Below are positions 33,817 through 46,164 of a stretch of 64,000 bases of DNA, piece by piece. The notes beneath the pieces are model-generated. The model had not been told where the DNA came from, did no database searches, and was given only the letters and a program-made list of their open reading frames with translations. A program made the position numbers and the translations under genes. How positions within the stretch are numbered: position 1 is the first letter of the stretch; every line of letters starts with the position of its first letter. The DNA is from Marsupella aquatica (taxonomy: Eukaryota > Marchantiophyta), in contig OZ316891.1 in assembly GCA_973895155.1 (NCBI GenBank), positions 8,246,001 to 8,310,000 of the forward strand, in the 5' to 3' direction.

Positions 33817-36800
33817 CCTTACGAATAGCCTGGAGCTCGATCCCTCAAATATTAACCAGTCCAACATCATCCAGAGGTGGGTATAGTTTTCTCTGAGCCC
33901 ATTGCGAATTTTGAGCTCAGCTATTTAGGCACATTGTCTATCCTTGTAAATAATTCGGAGTCGGCCGCTATTCTCTGTGGCTCAATGACACAACGAGAGT
34001 TTATTTGGAAGAGCTTTCGTAGCGAGCAAGATAATGAGTAGATCACACCCAGCACAATCAGTGTTATCGTCAGCTTAATGGGGAGCTCACAGCAATTGAC
34101 GTAGCTCCATGAAAGTCTACTGGTTGCACAAAGCGCCCCACCTCTGTACCGTGAATTCTTTTCTATAGTATTGTTGTTCAAATATGGTTTATTGAATGCC
34201 TCGCTGTCTATCTAGTCGGCCAAACTTGTCTCACTCTGAATTTGGAGACAGGGAAACATGGATAGCGTAGAATCCCTCCGTTTTCTGAATATGGATTTCA
34301 TCACCTCTCTACAATCACATCTTCTCACCTGAATCAGACGTCCAGCTGGGTCTCGACGCATTCCTTTTGCTGAGAGGAACTTGTAGAAGCGCGGATTGCT
34401 GTATTCCAGCGATACACATCTAAGAGGGAATCGTTAAGTGTGATTGCATTATCAAACTCCTGTTCCCACAGTCATACATATGGGAATCCTCCTTTGTCCC
34501 CGCTTCTGAACAGAGATTGGGGGCACGCTCTTCGTCTATGGACTCCACATACCAACGAGCTCATTATCAATCACAGATACAGTCAATTAACAATGAGAGT
34601 GACAATATGGAACTTCAATTGTAACTCAGGCCCTGCTCATTTAGTCGTTCTAAAGTGGAAAGCTTCCTTTGTAGATTGTAGGGGTTGTGGGGATGAGTAA
34701 CCCCGTGTGTCTTACAGTGAGAGGAATTCAGTCAAAGGTTGTATACGACGAGGAGAGATTTTTGCCCTCATAGGCATCTCGTTCATTCCTAATGCTCCAC
34801 GTTGGTGGTCAAGAGGAATGCACCTGTGACCAGTTTAGGATCGACATGCGTGTCTGGATTACTTCGTGTGCCATTCGTGATGGGTTTGAGTTATCTTTTG
34901 TTGCCAGCCAGCACATTGTTGCATTGATGCGTCAGAATTGGTTTGGCAATTTTCTTACACATTTCCAATGCCAATAATGTCACTCTTTCGAGAAAGGGAA
35001 GATTCGTCATGTGAAAGAGACGAAAGCACCAGTGGAAATGTGTGGTCGGCAAACTCTTCACCCGACTTTGGACGTTCACCACAGTTCCAGTTGGGTGTGC
35101 CCTAGCCCAATAAATAAAAAATTATAAAAAATTGTGCCCCTACTCACAAATACATCTTGGGGTCACTGGGAGCTCTCACCACTTTCCATCATACTATTCA
35201 GGTCTCTTTTTTCAATGTCTGTGTCAAACACTCATTGGAAAAAGAACATTGGAAACTTATAATCTCTTCAGAACTCAACTAAATTTCTCAATGTTAATTT
35301 TATTATAAAGTTCAATAAATTCTAAAATTTATAATCATCTTAGTATTTATAAAATTTGTCTAGGTTCATTCTTATGGAAGGGGTTAACATTTCAAGTGTT
35401 GTACAACAAAAATTTCCATTTGCGTCAGAGATTACGAAATCACAGGTAAAATTTATTTTTCAAATTATTTACTCAACTTTTATCGACTGGTGATAATGCT
35501 AAGTTCATCAGGACCATCTCTTCAAGATCTTTTTAACGCCATATTATACATGAGTTTTTATTATGATTTGATTCATCAAGGTCAAATTGAAGATTGTTGT
35601 CTAATTTTTTTTATGTTTTGAATAAAATCAAAATGAAATTAAAATCTTTATTGGGAGTAATTTTACCTCAATCTTTTTGTCTTTTGATTTGCATGTGAGT
35701 TGTTTTTACAATTTTTTTACGGTATGGCGTACCAATTTTTATAGCAAAGTTGTCACAAATACGAATTTAGAAGTTAATTTTATCCAAAAACAAGTCCCTT
35801 CCTATTTGTGGCATGCTATGATGATGTGGTGTGCTGTGGAGCCAAGAATTTTGGAAAGGACCTCTATGGGGGTCCGTAATAAATCTTCAAAATATTTTTA
35901 TTCCTCAAAATATATAAAATAATAACATTTGATAGTCTTGCAGAATTAATAATGCAAATTTTACTTAGTGTAACCCATTGATTAGGAAAAATTGATCTGC
36001 TAATCAAGTCAAAATAAATTTATAAACACCTTCATTTGTCCTTGTTTATGTAAGGTGGGGGTCTTGGATTTGAGAGTGGACACATTTCCTAGCTGAATTG
36101 ATATACCAAAGAGGACAATGTTGGACAAAGTGGATATCATTGTCCCCAAGAACTGAAGCTAGTGCAACATTGTGGGTGTTGTCAGTAATCACTGAAAACC
36201 CATGAAAGTGGATTGTGTGAAGATGGACCATTAAAAACAAAGTCCAGTGAAGTGACCCTCTTGCCAAGTGCCAGTTTCAGAAAAAATGGTTACATTAAAA
36301 CCAGGACTGAGGTAGAACAAAGGGGCTGAGGTTCCAGGAAAGGTGTGGGCTAAAGGGATGAGAGGTACAATCTCCTCCCCAACATCCTGAAGCTCCTCAA
36401 ACAAGCCCCATAGCAAGACATGGTCGGAATATACTGTCATAAAGAAAAAAGAAATTATTATTTTTGCGCAAGAAATATACAACTCTGTTTGTTCTTGAGA
36501 TCAGAGTTTAATGCTTTGGCCACATGCATCTGTACAATCACCCAATCGGGGTGGAGACCCACAATGAAATGTAGGTCATGCACTACTCACTCACACTTGC
36601 CAAGGGTGGCCACACCAAACTAGTTTATGAAGCAAATTAATGGGGCCCACATCTCCAGTCAAACACAACGAACACGCCTTGTCTCTTTAGCCATGGCCAA
36701 AAGTCGGCAATCGGCTTGTGACTATCCCTAGGATATTAGGAAATACAACCACCCACACACATGAGCAAAGACATGGAATAATTGAGAAAAGCTAGATGCT

Positions 36801-38079
36801 CAATTGTTGGGAGAGATGCAATCCTGCAAATGCTCAAACCTCATGCCATAGATGCCAACTACTAAAAGGCATAGCGGATATAGAAAGTTATCAATAAAAA
36901 TTCACAAGAAAGCGAGAACTCAATCTCTGGAGCAAAACTCCTAACAAAACTTTAGCTGTGGATCTCAAATTAGCAAAGGTTTGTAAAGAAGAAAAGGCAG
37001 GGTAGAGGGCAAAGGGGAGCAAAGAGATAACTCCCTACCCTATCCCAATCATCCCCATTGGACTAAGACGCACAAAAAACAATCACCATTAACTATGGTA
37101 TTCGTCCAATATTAGGTGGTATTCCTCGACAGAAAGGTTGTGGGTTGGCAATAGTCTCATGTTCCGCATAGTTTGGAGCCGACAGTTTCTTACATGAGAA
37201 TCCACATATACAACCAAGGGTGACGAAAGCCTAGGATCAAGGACAACAAGGACATCTGAATGTGCCAACCAATCCCAAGATGAGGGAGGAGGGCAAGTAG
37301 GGGAGGTGGGGATAGGATGGAAGGGGGGTCTTGAAGAGCATCGGATCGACGGTGATGTGCCAATCCTGCCAACTGGTACCTACTGCGGCAGGTGTCACAT
37401 TAGCCCAGTGGATCCGAGGGAAAAAAACTGAAATAGAGTACTACGACATGTCAAGGATCCACACCAGTGTTTTATTTTTGGTGGAGGTAAGTAGGTGAGG
37501 TGGTTAGCTCCTGCTAAACTTGAAGGGAGATCTGCTGAGGTAAGCATTTGAGTGCTAAGGAGGGTTTGGCAAACCAGGTTTAGGGACAGTAAGGCCAGTG
37601 GCTCTTTCACTCACCATGTAAGGAGAGTTTGGCAAGTTGGGTGGCTGCTTTGGGTTTAACCAGTTAAGAATTTTGGCCAGCCCGGGCTTCACGAGGTCAG
37701 TATGTTTGCGAGTTTGAAGGTTGGCAGGCAAGATCTTCTCCCAGTATACACACAGGCCATGTGTGTACACACAAAAGCATATTCAGGAAACATTTCAGCC
37801 CAAAACCACAAGGAAGGTAACAAGCTTGTACACAAAGCGAAAGTGTAAACACCAAGCAAATTCGGAAAAAAATTATAACTTGTATCAAGATCCTATCTCC
37901 CTATCCAAACTCCAAGGAAACCCTAAACAATATCTTGATACACACAGCGTCAAGGCCAAATGCAAGTACTGCAGGCTAGATTTGGTCCTAATAAAACCCA
38001 AGATGTATGGAGCACACAGGCTCGGTCCTAACTCCTAAGTAAACAAACTAAGGAACGCAAGGAGCTGGGCCCAATTTTC
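33817..38079. other. Long gene-free region
   Basis: About 4.2 kb without recognisable coding sequence. The strongly AT-rich part (about 35100-36000) includes the dispersed repeat at 35710-35895. Positions 36400-37750 hold only short ORFs without family features. Confidence 0.5.
35710..35895. repeat. Dispersed repeat, related to 8130-8320
   Basis: It shares ordered blocks with the copy at 8130-8320, the clearest being AAGAATTTTGGAAAGGACCT and GGGGGTCCGTAATAAA. It shows the same orientation and similar spacing. Confidence 0.5.
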
Positions 38080-38505
38080 CTATGCTGCTTCATTCTCCAG
38101 TTGCTCTTTTGCAGCTTTCTTCCTCTCCAAAACTGCTCCATTCTTTGACCAAGCTACAAAGTCCCCAAGGCAAGGGAATGTGTTCGTTGGTGCTGCATCG
38201 CCGGTGTGTTCTGTTGGAGCATTGATTGACCTTGAAGTAGCAGTCTAGCAGCTACAGCATGAGGAATCTTTACCCTCGACTGCAACTCCCACTTCACCCA
38301 TAAGCTACGCGTCTTTGAACAACTTGGCAATTTGTGTTTCAACCTCCAGCAACTGGAGGCCATTCAATGTTGAGCTGAATGCCTGAACCTTCATGAACAC
38401 GATCTTGGCATCCTTGCTCGTCAAGGACTCCTGGCCGGATCGATACACTGCTACTCCTCTTTTAAGCCCCTGAAGTCCTAAACTCCAGATTGCAATGTTC
38501 GGAAC
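38080..38505 (-). pseudogene. Decayed ORF of unknown family
   Basis: One minus-strand frame from 38505 down to the stop at 38080-38082 reads as protein-like sequence interrupted by two TAG codons (38305-38307 and 38245-38247). The first part (WSLGLQGLKRGVAVYRSG, then DAKIVFMKVQAFSSTLNGLQ and LEVETQIAKLF) looks amphipathic and helical. The last part is Lys/Glu-rich (ERKKAAKEQLENEAA). I do not recognise the family. Its context among repeats suggests a transposon-derived or retrocopied fragment. Confidence 0.45.
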
Positions 38506-38787
38506 TTAGGAGTTAGTAATTTAGTATCCTGAAACTACCCAAACTGAAAGCACAATAGAGGACCATGAGCCAAACAAGGAATGTGTGCTCCTGGAGAATG
38601 TCGACATTCACCCTGGTCGAACCGGCGAACACCCTCCAAAGGAAACAAACAATTTGGCAAATTGAGGTGGGGCCTTAGCCGACAATTAATAACCAACGAT
38701 TAATCCTTATTGAAAGTTATGGTCTAGAAACTTCACTCTACATACTAGCCTTCAAAAATAGCTTTGCATTGAGTTTTATTAATAAGA

Positions 38788-38953
38788 TTGTGGAGCAAAG
38801 AGCTCAGAGACACATGACTTTGTGATAGCTCACTTGAGTAGAGACCTGATAGGTCTTGGGTTCAACTATTGTTGTTGACTCTTCCCTTTCTATCGGGTTT
38901 CACAAATTTCCCTTAAATTTAAAAAATAAAAAAAAAAAGTTTGTGGAGCAAAG
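38788..38953 (+). mobile_element. tRNA-derived SINE with 13-bp target-site duplications
   Basis: The body (38801-38940, about 140 bp) starts near AGCTCAGAG. It has an A-box-like TAGCTCACTTGAGTAGAG (about 38829) and a B-box-like TGGGTTCAACT about 25-30 bases on, and ends in an A-rich tail (AAAAAATAAAAAAAAAAAG). It is flanked on both sides by the identical 13-mer TTGTGGAGCAAAG (38788-38800 and 38941-38953). Pol III-like boxes, an A-tail and a perfect target-site duplication together make a SINE the best call. Confidence 0.8.
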
Positions 38954-38967
38954 TCTCATGGTAGAGG

Positions 38968-39090
38968 AATGTAAAATCTTGATCACTTATTATTTTATAT
39001 GGCTGGTGGTTTAACACCTATATCAATCCAATGTAAAATCTTGTCAGTTATCCTTTTATATGGCTGGTCGTTTAACACCTATATCAATCC
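38968..39090. repeat. Tandem duplication of about 61 bp
   Basis: Two copies, at about 38969 and 39029, start AATGTAAAATCTTG and share TTTTATATGGCTGGT and TTTAACACCTATATCAATCC, with a few differences. Confidence 0.8.
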
Positions 39091-40525
39091 ATCCATCCTC
39101 TAATAAAAAATAAGTAAATGCGGTGTGACATGCATACACTAAAAGGTAGTAAAAAGCTCGCAATCATTCGTATTAACAAAATGGTATCACTTGTAATGTA
39201 CGGCGTAGTTTGCAACGGAGCGCCGTCGGTTTGGACTGCGCACCGTACAGACGAACCCCCACGAAGTGAATAAAGTAAAGTAGAAAAAGTAATAAATGTA
39301 AAAGAGACCCGAGGAGGGGTAAAGTCAGGAGCACGAAAATGGAACAATGAGAGTGCAAAGGTCCCAAAAGTAGCAAAGAGAACGCACCACCATTCAGAGC
39401 ACATTCCGCGCAGTGCAAAGGCTTTGGCCGCAGCTTCCTGGAGAAGAAGAGGAACTCCGCCTCGGTGATCTCTACTGCCTTGCAGTTACATTGCCGCCAA
39501 CATTACGGTGTGTTTGATCGCAGGAGGAGGTCGAGGAGGAGGCGAGGAACCCACGAAGTTCCCGATCCCAGTGCCTAGTAACTTGTTTCTGTTGCGTTGT
39601 GCGTCAGTGCGGTCAGCTGCACTTTCGTCCCTGAAGTCTGCGGAATCATCGTCATCGAGCTGGTGTTCTCACTCCATCGGTGTCTCTCACTTCGTCGACT
39701 GTATCTGTCTGCTTCCGGTCGCAGCTCAGCTTCTTCACACTACAATCTGTTCGGGTTTGCTCTGCGTTACGTTGCGTGCTGTCGGGGCTGCTGCTGTTTT
39801 GGTTCAGTCCAGGACTGGACTGGACGTAGGCGTAACAGAGTTGCTCAGCAGAGTGGCTGCTAATGTCGGGTGCGGCTCTCGTTCCGCAACGACAGAGGCG
39901 GGGCTGCCGCGGTGATGATGATGAAGCTGTTTTTCTGCGGAGGAGAATGATGATAACGAGGGACTGGTAGGAAGGAGATCAGCTTGGTTGCTTGAGCGAC
40001 AAATGAAAAGGCTTCCGATCGCATTGTTCTGTCACTTGGAAGCGTCAGGTCAGTTTGTTTTTGTGCGGTCCTGTTCTGTTCAGGAGGGCAGGGTCGGGAG
40101 TTTTGCAGTCTAGGGCGTACTGCGCAGATCCAAGGAACGACCTGTACACTGAAGAATCGTTGAATGAGTCGCCTACTCAGTGAAGGAATAGTATTTGTAT
40201 TCACAGGATCGTACTTAAATTAGGAAATCGATCGTAATTTTGAGGCCAAAGCGGAGCAGTTTCCGTTTGAGCCAGAGGTGCATTTTCTGTTGGCGAGATG
40301 CAAAAGATTGAGGTGGAGCTATATTGGTCGATGAATGGGAGGTACGACGTGCTACAATGCACGTAGATCAAAGATCTGTTTGCCGGAAGGTATCTATCGC
40401 CGAGTGACCAGCAGCGTCAAGCCTCGATTATTTTGTGGGCTTGCGTGAGCTTAGGATGAATGTGCCTGAGTAATACTTTCTGTGGCTAATGGACAAATGG
40501 TGCTTCCCTGCTTCAACAGGTCCTC
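39091..40525. other. Upstream region and likely 5' leader of the transporter gene
   Basis: No gene of its own is recognised. The GC level rises from about 39400, as in promoters and leaders of the other genes here. An acceptor-like TTCAACAG eight bases before the ATG at 40526 suggests that the leader contains an intron. A 135-codon ORF at 39508-39915 has no family features and is probably leader sequence. Confidence 0.5.
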
Positions 40526-43500
40526 ATGATGGAGTCGAATGGGGGCTTCATCAATTTGGAAATGGGTTCGTTAGGGAGAGAGACTAGTAAGGAACCGGAG
40601 GAGGATGTTTTGACACCATCAGACCACAACAGCATGGGTGAAACAAATTTCACGACAAACATTGTATTCGAAGGATTGCACACAAGAGGACATCACCAGC
40701 AGCACAATGTGGCAGAAATTCCTCAATCTGGTGAGTTGCCCCTAGACAGCCCAGGTAGCGAAGGTTCAGATGCTTCTTCTCGAGGGAGTGGTAAGAAGGA
40801 AAGTGGGTTGAGAAATAAAAGAGGGGGAAAAGCGCTCAAGATCCAAGTATATTCTCAACAGGAAGAGGCCGAGCGGAAAAGATCGAAGTATACTGCGGCC
40901 ATGGCTGAGAATGCCCCTCTGTACCCATTAGACCTGCACGATCACGCAGTGGATTCCAGTCAAGATGATGAGTCTGACAGAAGCAGTTCATTTTCCCCAG
41001 AAGTCGCAGCGAATGGGTTTGGATCGCCAATCGAGCTACCGTCGAGGGATGGTTTTGATATTCTAACCAGTAGATACGAGGGCAATGGAGGCCTCGGCCA
41101 TGCGCAAAGTGACATGGCGACAACATTACAAGAGATCCCTCTCAGTTCTAATTTTGAGAGAATTGCAGCCGAACAACTAGAAAGCGATTATGACGAAGCT
41201 CGGCTGGAAGAGACTTCTGTCCCGAGAAGAGGTGGAAGAGCCCTCACCATATATATCACGAAGACTCTAATTCTTATCCTGCTGTGGTTCACTCTCAGCA
41301 CGCTTTTAACTGTGTAAGTCCATTCGTTTCTCTTCTTTCTAGATCTACTTGAATACTAGGAATTGTCGGAGTTTCCCCAATTGTATCCTGTGTTTGAGCG
41401 TAACGTTGAGTACGTACCGTCATCAGTATGTCAAAGTGTTTTCTTCTAAACAGTCTTTAGCTTCCTACTTCATCACTCGTTTCTATACTTCACAGCTCAA
41501 TGGCCTTCGACGTAATTTGTGTCAGAACGTGTCATGAATGACACCCTCTTCCAGGGACAGATATACCACCAGCCTGCAACTTAATCTGGCTTCGGGGTTT
41601 TTAGCATGTAGAGAATTGGAGCACCTTATAACATACTTATATTGGTCGGTCGAATATACTCCGTTCTCAGCGAATCCATCGTTTTGTAGTGCGGCCATGG
41701 TCGAGAGTGGGTTTGAGAGATAAAGGAGTGGATTCCAGTTAAGATGATGAGTCTGACAGAAGCAATTCATTTTCTCTAGAAGCTACAGCGAACCGGTTTT
41801 GGATTGCTAATCGAGTTACCGTCAAGAGATAGTTTTGATACATTAAGTAGTAGATACGAGAACCAGGGAGTCCTGGGCAGTAAGCCAAATGAGATGGCGA
41901 CAACATTAGAAGACGTCCCTCTGAGTACTAAATTCGACAAAGTTGCAGCTGACTGGCTACCTACAAACCCTGAGAGACTGTCTGCAGTGTCGGAAGTCTT
42001 AAGCAGGGCCATAGTAGCCGATTTAATGGGTATCTTTGCATGACGGTTGGCTATTAAGAACGATAATTACTTATCTACATTTCAACGTGGGTTTGGTTGC
42101 AGTTACAACAAAAAAATATTGGGAAACGATCCACGCAAAAGCGAGCAGGACTTTCCAGCCCCTTATATGATGCAGACCATCCACTTTTCTCTACAAGGAC
42201 TGATTTCAACTATTTTGGTCCGGTGCATTCCCTCAATGCGTCCGTCGGCTCACATGTCGTGGAAAGATTACGTCTTTCGTGGTAATTTGAGTATTTATTG
42301 TACTGGGATCCCATTCTTGGTGATCTTGTTTTTTTCACAAGCTTGATTGCTTTCACGCATTTGATTTACCTTCAGTAGATGAAGAGAATGGTGTTGCCCA
42401 CGCTGATCTTTGAAAGCTGGCTTGTACAGTGGTACCAACAGCGCTGGCAACAGCTCTTGATATTGGTTTTTCCAACGAGTCTCTTCGACTCATTTCAGTA
42501 TCATTCATGACTATGGTGAGTTTCAGGCTAGTCATCATTGTTGGGACGGTTGTCATAAATGTAAGATTATAAGATGCGTGTTTGACAAAAAGACAGGAGA
42601 CTGGAGGTGACATCTAGAGTATAATCCCACTCTGAAGTTTACGAATTAAATTGGTGATTTGTCCTATGAGAGTAAACGAGCTTGTTAATATCTATGAAGA
42701 TCTAGTCCGTAAGATGGCAAGACTTTACCACTCTACCGGAAAGAAGCGAAGTCAAAGAAAGTCTTTATTCAAATTTCACTCGGACTGGAAGAGCAAAGGA
42801 AAATGTGCACAGCTACCATGAAAACTATTACGTGAGGCTGTCATTTTGGTTCCGCTGCTGGGCGGAGAAGCAACACCATGGGTTGAATTCATGGTAATCT
42901 AATGAGCAATTGCACGTTTCTGGTGCAGTGCAAGTCGAGTGCTCCAATTTTCCTACTCATCTTTGCGTTTATTTTCAAGTGAGTAATTTTTTCTTTCCTT
43001 TGGATTGTTTTTGTTGCAACTGTTAGGGCAGTCGTAATATAGTTAAGCCCTACTTTCCTTTCCTTTTAAATCTTGTCGAAAAGGGCAATCACTAGGGGCA
43101 CAATGAACTGCTTTAATGAGTACTTCTGGGGTCTGAGGTGTTAGCCCCAAGGGTTGGAATGAAGATGACGAGAAAATTCGACTCATTTGTGGACATTTTC
43201 CCCTGAAACCCTTCTGCATTTTACTTAAACGCGAGTCACTATAAGCTGCATGAAGAACATACTGTGAGCCATCCTTTGAGGAGCAATGAAGATTGACGTG
43301 TCGCGGTAACCAGAGAATAACCTGTTGGTTGGCCTCCCTAGAAAGTATTTAGTTGTCGTTCAAGAATGATCGAGTACATACTAGTATAGGTTTGGTGGAA
43401 ATAATTTTGCAACTATAACTCGTGTTTGGGGATAAAGTTTTGCTGGGGACTCTGTCGAGGTGGTGAAATTAATGTCTTTCCCGGTAAGTGATCTGCTGTT

Positions 43501-46164
43501 GAAAGGGAAAACTTTGTCTCTGTGTGAATCCACATATCCATATTTGAAGACTTCCCTGCGACGCACCGACTTTGTGTCTGTGTATATCCATATTTCCAAT
43601 CTGCATGCATCAGATTTCCAAGCAGGATGTACTCCGCGGCTACAAGCCTTGCAACGCACCGACTTTGTCTGTGTGTATATATATTTCCAATCGGCATGAA
43701 TCAGACTTCCAAGCAGGATGTACAGAAGATTTTCTCTTTGGAAGTCTATGATTATGGATAGACAGCTAACAATCCACTGGGTTAACTATCCTTTCAGGCT
43801 GGAGGTGCCGAGTTATAAACTTCTTGGAATTATTGTTGTTATTTCAGCCGGGGTCATGATGACAGGTACTTTGCTTTTGAATTTTATTGAACGACTAAGT
43901 GATCAGTTGGTGTTTACTGTTGTCTAAGGGAAAAGGCATGGGTACTAGTTGTCATCTTTCAGTTGAGTTGAGACTTTATATCAGACCAAAACGAGGGACC
44001 TCATGTTGTACCGAATCTTCTAGTGGTTAGGTCTGCAAGACTAGACAAATGGCTGCAAGACCAGAAATGCGGCCTTTAAAAGGACTGAATTTGGCTCCTT
44101 CCTGACACTTACTTAATGGTAGGGTTGCAGTCCCACAAGGCGCAGGTTTTAATCTTTTAGGCTTCATACTGGTCATGTCCGCTGCTATTATGTCTGGGTT
44201 TCGCTGGACAGTTACTCAGCTTCTTCTCCAGGTTTGTTGCAACGTCCCAATTCTTAAAAAGCCTTGCATGCTTAGTACGAATCTCAACCGTAGCTGACAA
44301 GTTGGGTTGGGTTTGAGGTAGTGCATGTAAATATGAACGTGGTATGTCTGGCAGCAGAAATAGCACTTTAGGACTCTTTCGTTTTTTCACAAGTGCCTCG
44401 TCTGATCTGGACATTTGCATGCCGTTGAAGGTCAAGGATTGAGCACCGTGGAATATGACTTGTGGCTGTTCATCCATTTGTTAAACTCTGATGTGAATGG
44501 AATTGGGGGACGTACTTGCTGAAATTCCCTGTAGGAGTCAATGAATATGGTGACCAAGATCAATTTGATGTATTGAAAGCTCGTGATCTCCAAAGAAACT
44601 TATTGATATTTGTTTTCTTGTGGCACGTGGGCGTGATCACTGCGTTTTACGTGTTCAGAAAGAACAATATGGTACGTGGGTTGTTTCCTCTCGGATTGGC
44701 ATTCGTTGACCCTTGCTTCATCTCAAATACATCAGGCATATGTGCTACTGAAGAAACCTAATAAATCACTTGTTAGCTGCAAGGCTCATATCTGGTAGAA
44801 ACACAGTCAAATATGATAAATGAAAACAAATTTATATCAACGGAGGAAATTTGCATTCTCTAAGAAAATTGCGGTTGACTGTGTTTTCTGTTTCCCTTTT
44901 GCAGGTCTGAGCAATCCTTTTGCTGCTATGAGTGTCCTGACACCTGTTATGGCAGCTATATCATTAGTCCTGTCCTTGTTATTGGAGCCCTGGGGAAAGC
45001 TGGGGGATTCTCACTACTTCGACAGTTCCCGGCATATACTGATCAGCTTTGCAATCATGTTGCTTGGTGGTACCCTAGCTTTCTTCATGGTAATACTTTC
45101 CTTACTTCACAAGTGCGAGCGAAGGCTCACAAAAGTTTTTATTTAATTAGGTAAATTGTTTTCTTTGTCTTCGTACTGATTCTCGTTCTTCGCAAGTTCC
45201 CAGGTGTCAACCGAATTTGTGCTTTTATCTGAAACAAGTGCAGTGACTCTGACTGTCGCTGGTATTGTTAAGGAGCTCGTGACTGTATTGGTAAGACAAC
45301 TGGAACCCGTTTGACTCACAAAGTAGATTTCTTGTGATTGGTTGGTTTATCAAGGTTGGACTGCTAATGGTTCAATATCATTGTTTTCTTGGCCGAAAAT
45401 ACTGTACTGTCGACATCTTCACAGTTTCAAGGCTGCTTTGTGAGATTAGATTCGGTCCCGAAATTGTAAAGAATATCTAAAGCTGTGGTAGGTCTTGTTC
45501 GATAAGTCTTTCCATGAAGTCGAGGTTGCTGAACGTCGGGTTGGCATTATACATTCTGATTTGTTTTGTGCTCAGCACATCTTAGATAGAACTGGATATC
45601 ATTGAGCCCTATGCAAGTTCTTCCATTTGACACATCCTTGCAGTGCGTACTTTTAATGCAATTTGAGTAGCGGACTTTACGGACTTCCCTCTGTGTAGCT
45701 TTGCGTCGATGATCGAAGTGGAATGAGCGTAGAGTAGTGGTAATGATTTCTGAATATTTTGTTATTGCTCTTCTCAGGTTGCTGTTATATTCCTCAAGGA
45801 CGAGTTCACCATTTTAAAGGGATTTGGGCTGGGGGTCATAATCATTGGAGTCAGTCTGTACAACTTGTACAGGTAAGATCCACTTTTCCAAGCTCTATTG
45901 CTCGTCTCTTAAAATCGTCTAGGTCTTTATTGATGATATCCTCATCATCTGGTTGCTCTTCTCAATTGCCAAACAATATAATTGTGTTTGTATATTGGCC
46001 CGTGCTCACTCGTTTGGATCTCCAGGTACCGAAAGCTGAGAGAAAGAGGACACGGTGATCATCCGTCATTCGACGATCTTAGTGGCAGACCCAATTATGT
46101 GCCCCTCCAAGATACTACAGGAGTTTTTGAACTGGGGGATGATGCAGATGAGGATATTCCTTAA
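40526..46164 (+). CDS. Probable sugar-phosphate/nucleotide-sugar translocator (NST-TPT family, At1g06470-like)
   Basis: Eleven exons: 40526-41313, 42103-42281, 42430-42515, 42929-42978, 43798-43865, 44131-44231, 44659-44671, 44905-45089, 45204-45290, 45778-45872 and 46026-46164, giving 596 residues. The family (drug/metabolite transporter fold, about ten helices) exchanges sugar phosphates or nucleotide sugars across Golgi, ER or plastid membranes. This subgroup resembles At1g06470 and animal SLC35C2, whose substrate is not settled. The first 245 residues form a hydrophilic, Ser/acidic extension with no obvious fold. The membrane part starts at ITKTLILILLWFTLSTLLTV and contains YNKKILG, the APYMMQTIHFS loop, VVPTALATALDIGFSN, CKSSAPIFLL, SGFRWTVTQLLLQ, LSNPFAAMS and SAVTLTVAGIVKE. 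An acidic tail ends the protein. Exon 7 is a 13-nt microexon. All phases match. The membrane part has the usual family length; the extension is long. Confidence 0.92.
41691..42043 (+). pseudogene. Decayed duplicate of part of exon 1, inside intron 1 of the transporter gene
   Basis: Positions 41691-41960 match 40895-41185 of exon 1 in the same orientation, with shared coding words for DDESDRS, IELPSRD, MATTLE and VPLS. The copy carries a CAA to TAA stop near 41738, an extra T in the run near 41797 and other changes. After the frameshift one frame stays open to 42043 (79 codons from 41804). It lies between exon 1 and exon 2. I see no convincing pair of splice sites around it, so it is more likely a dead duplicate than a cassette exon. 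Confidence 0.8.
43545..43730. repeat. Imperfect tandem duplication within a transporter intron
   Basis: A unit of about 90-95 bp with CGACGCACCGACTTTGT, a TATATCCATATTTCCAATC-like stretch and TTCCAAGCAGGATGTAC occurs twice, at about 43557-43632 and 43652-43722, in the intron before exon 5. A related CGCACCGACTTTG word occurs in both copies. Confidence 0.7.

Noticed and set aside
39508-39915. 135-codon ORF upstream of the transporter gene
   Set aside because: No recognisable domain. It lies in the GC-richer likely 5' leader, with competing ORFs in other frames and strands.
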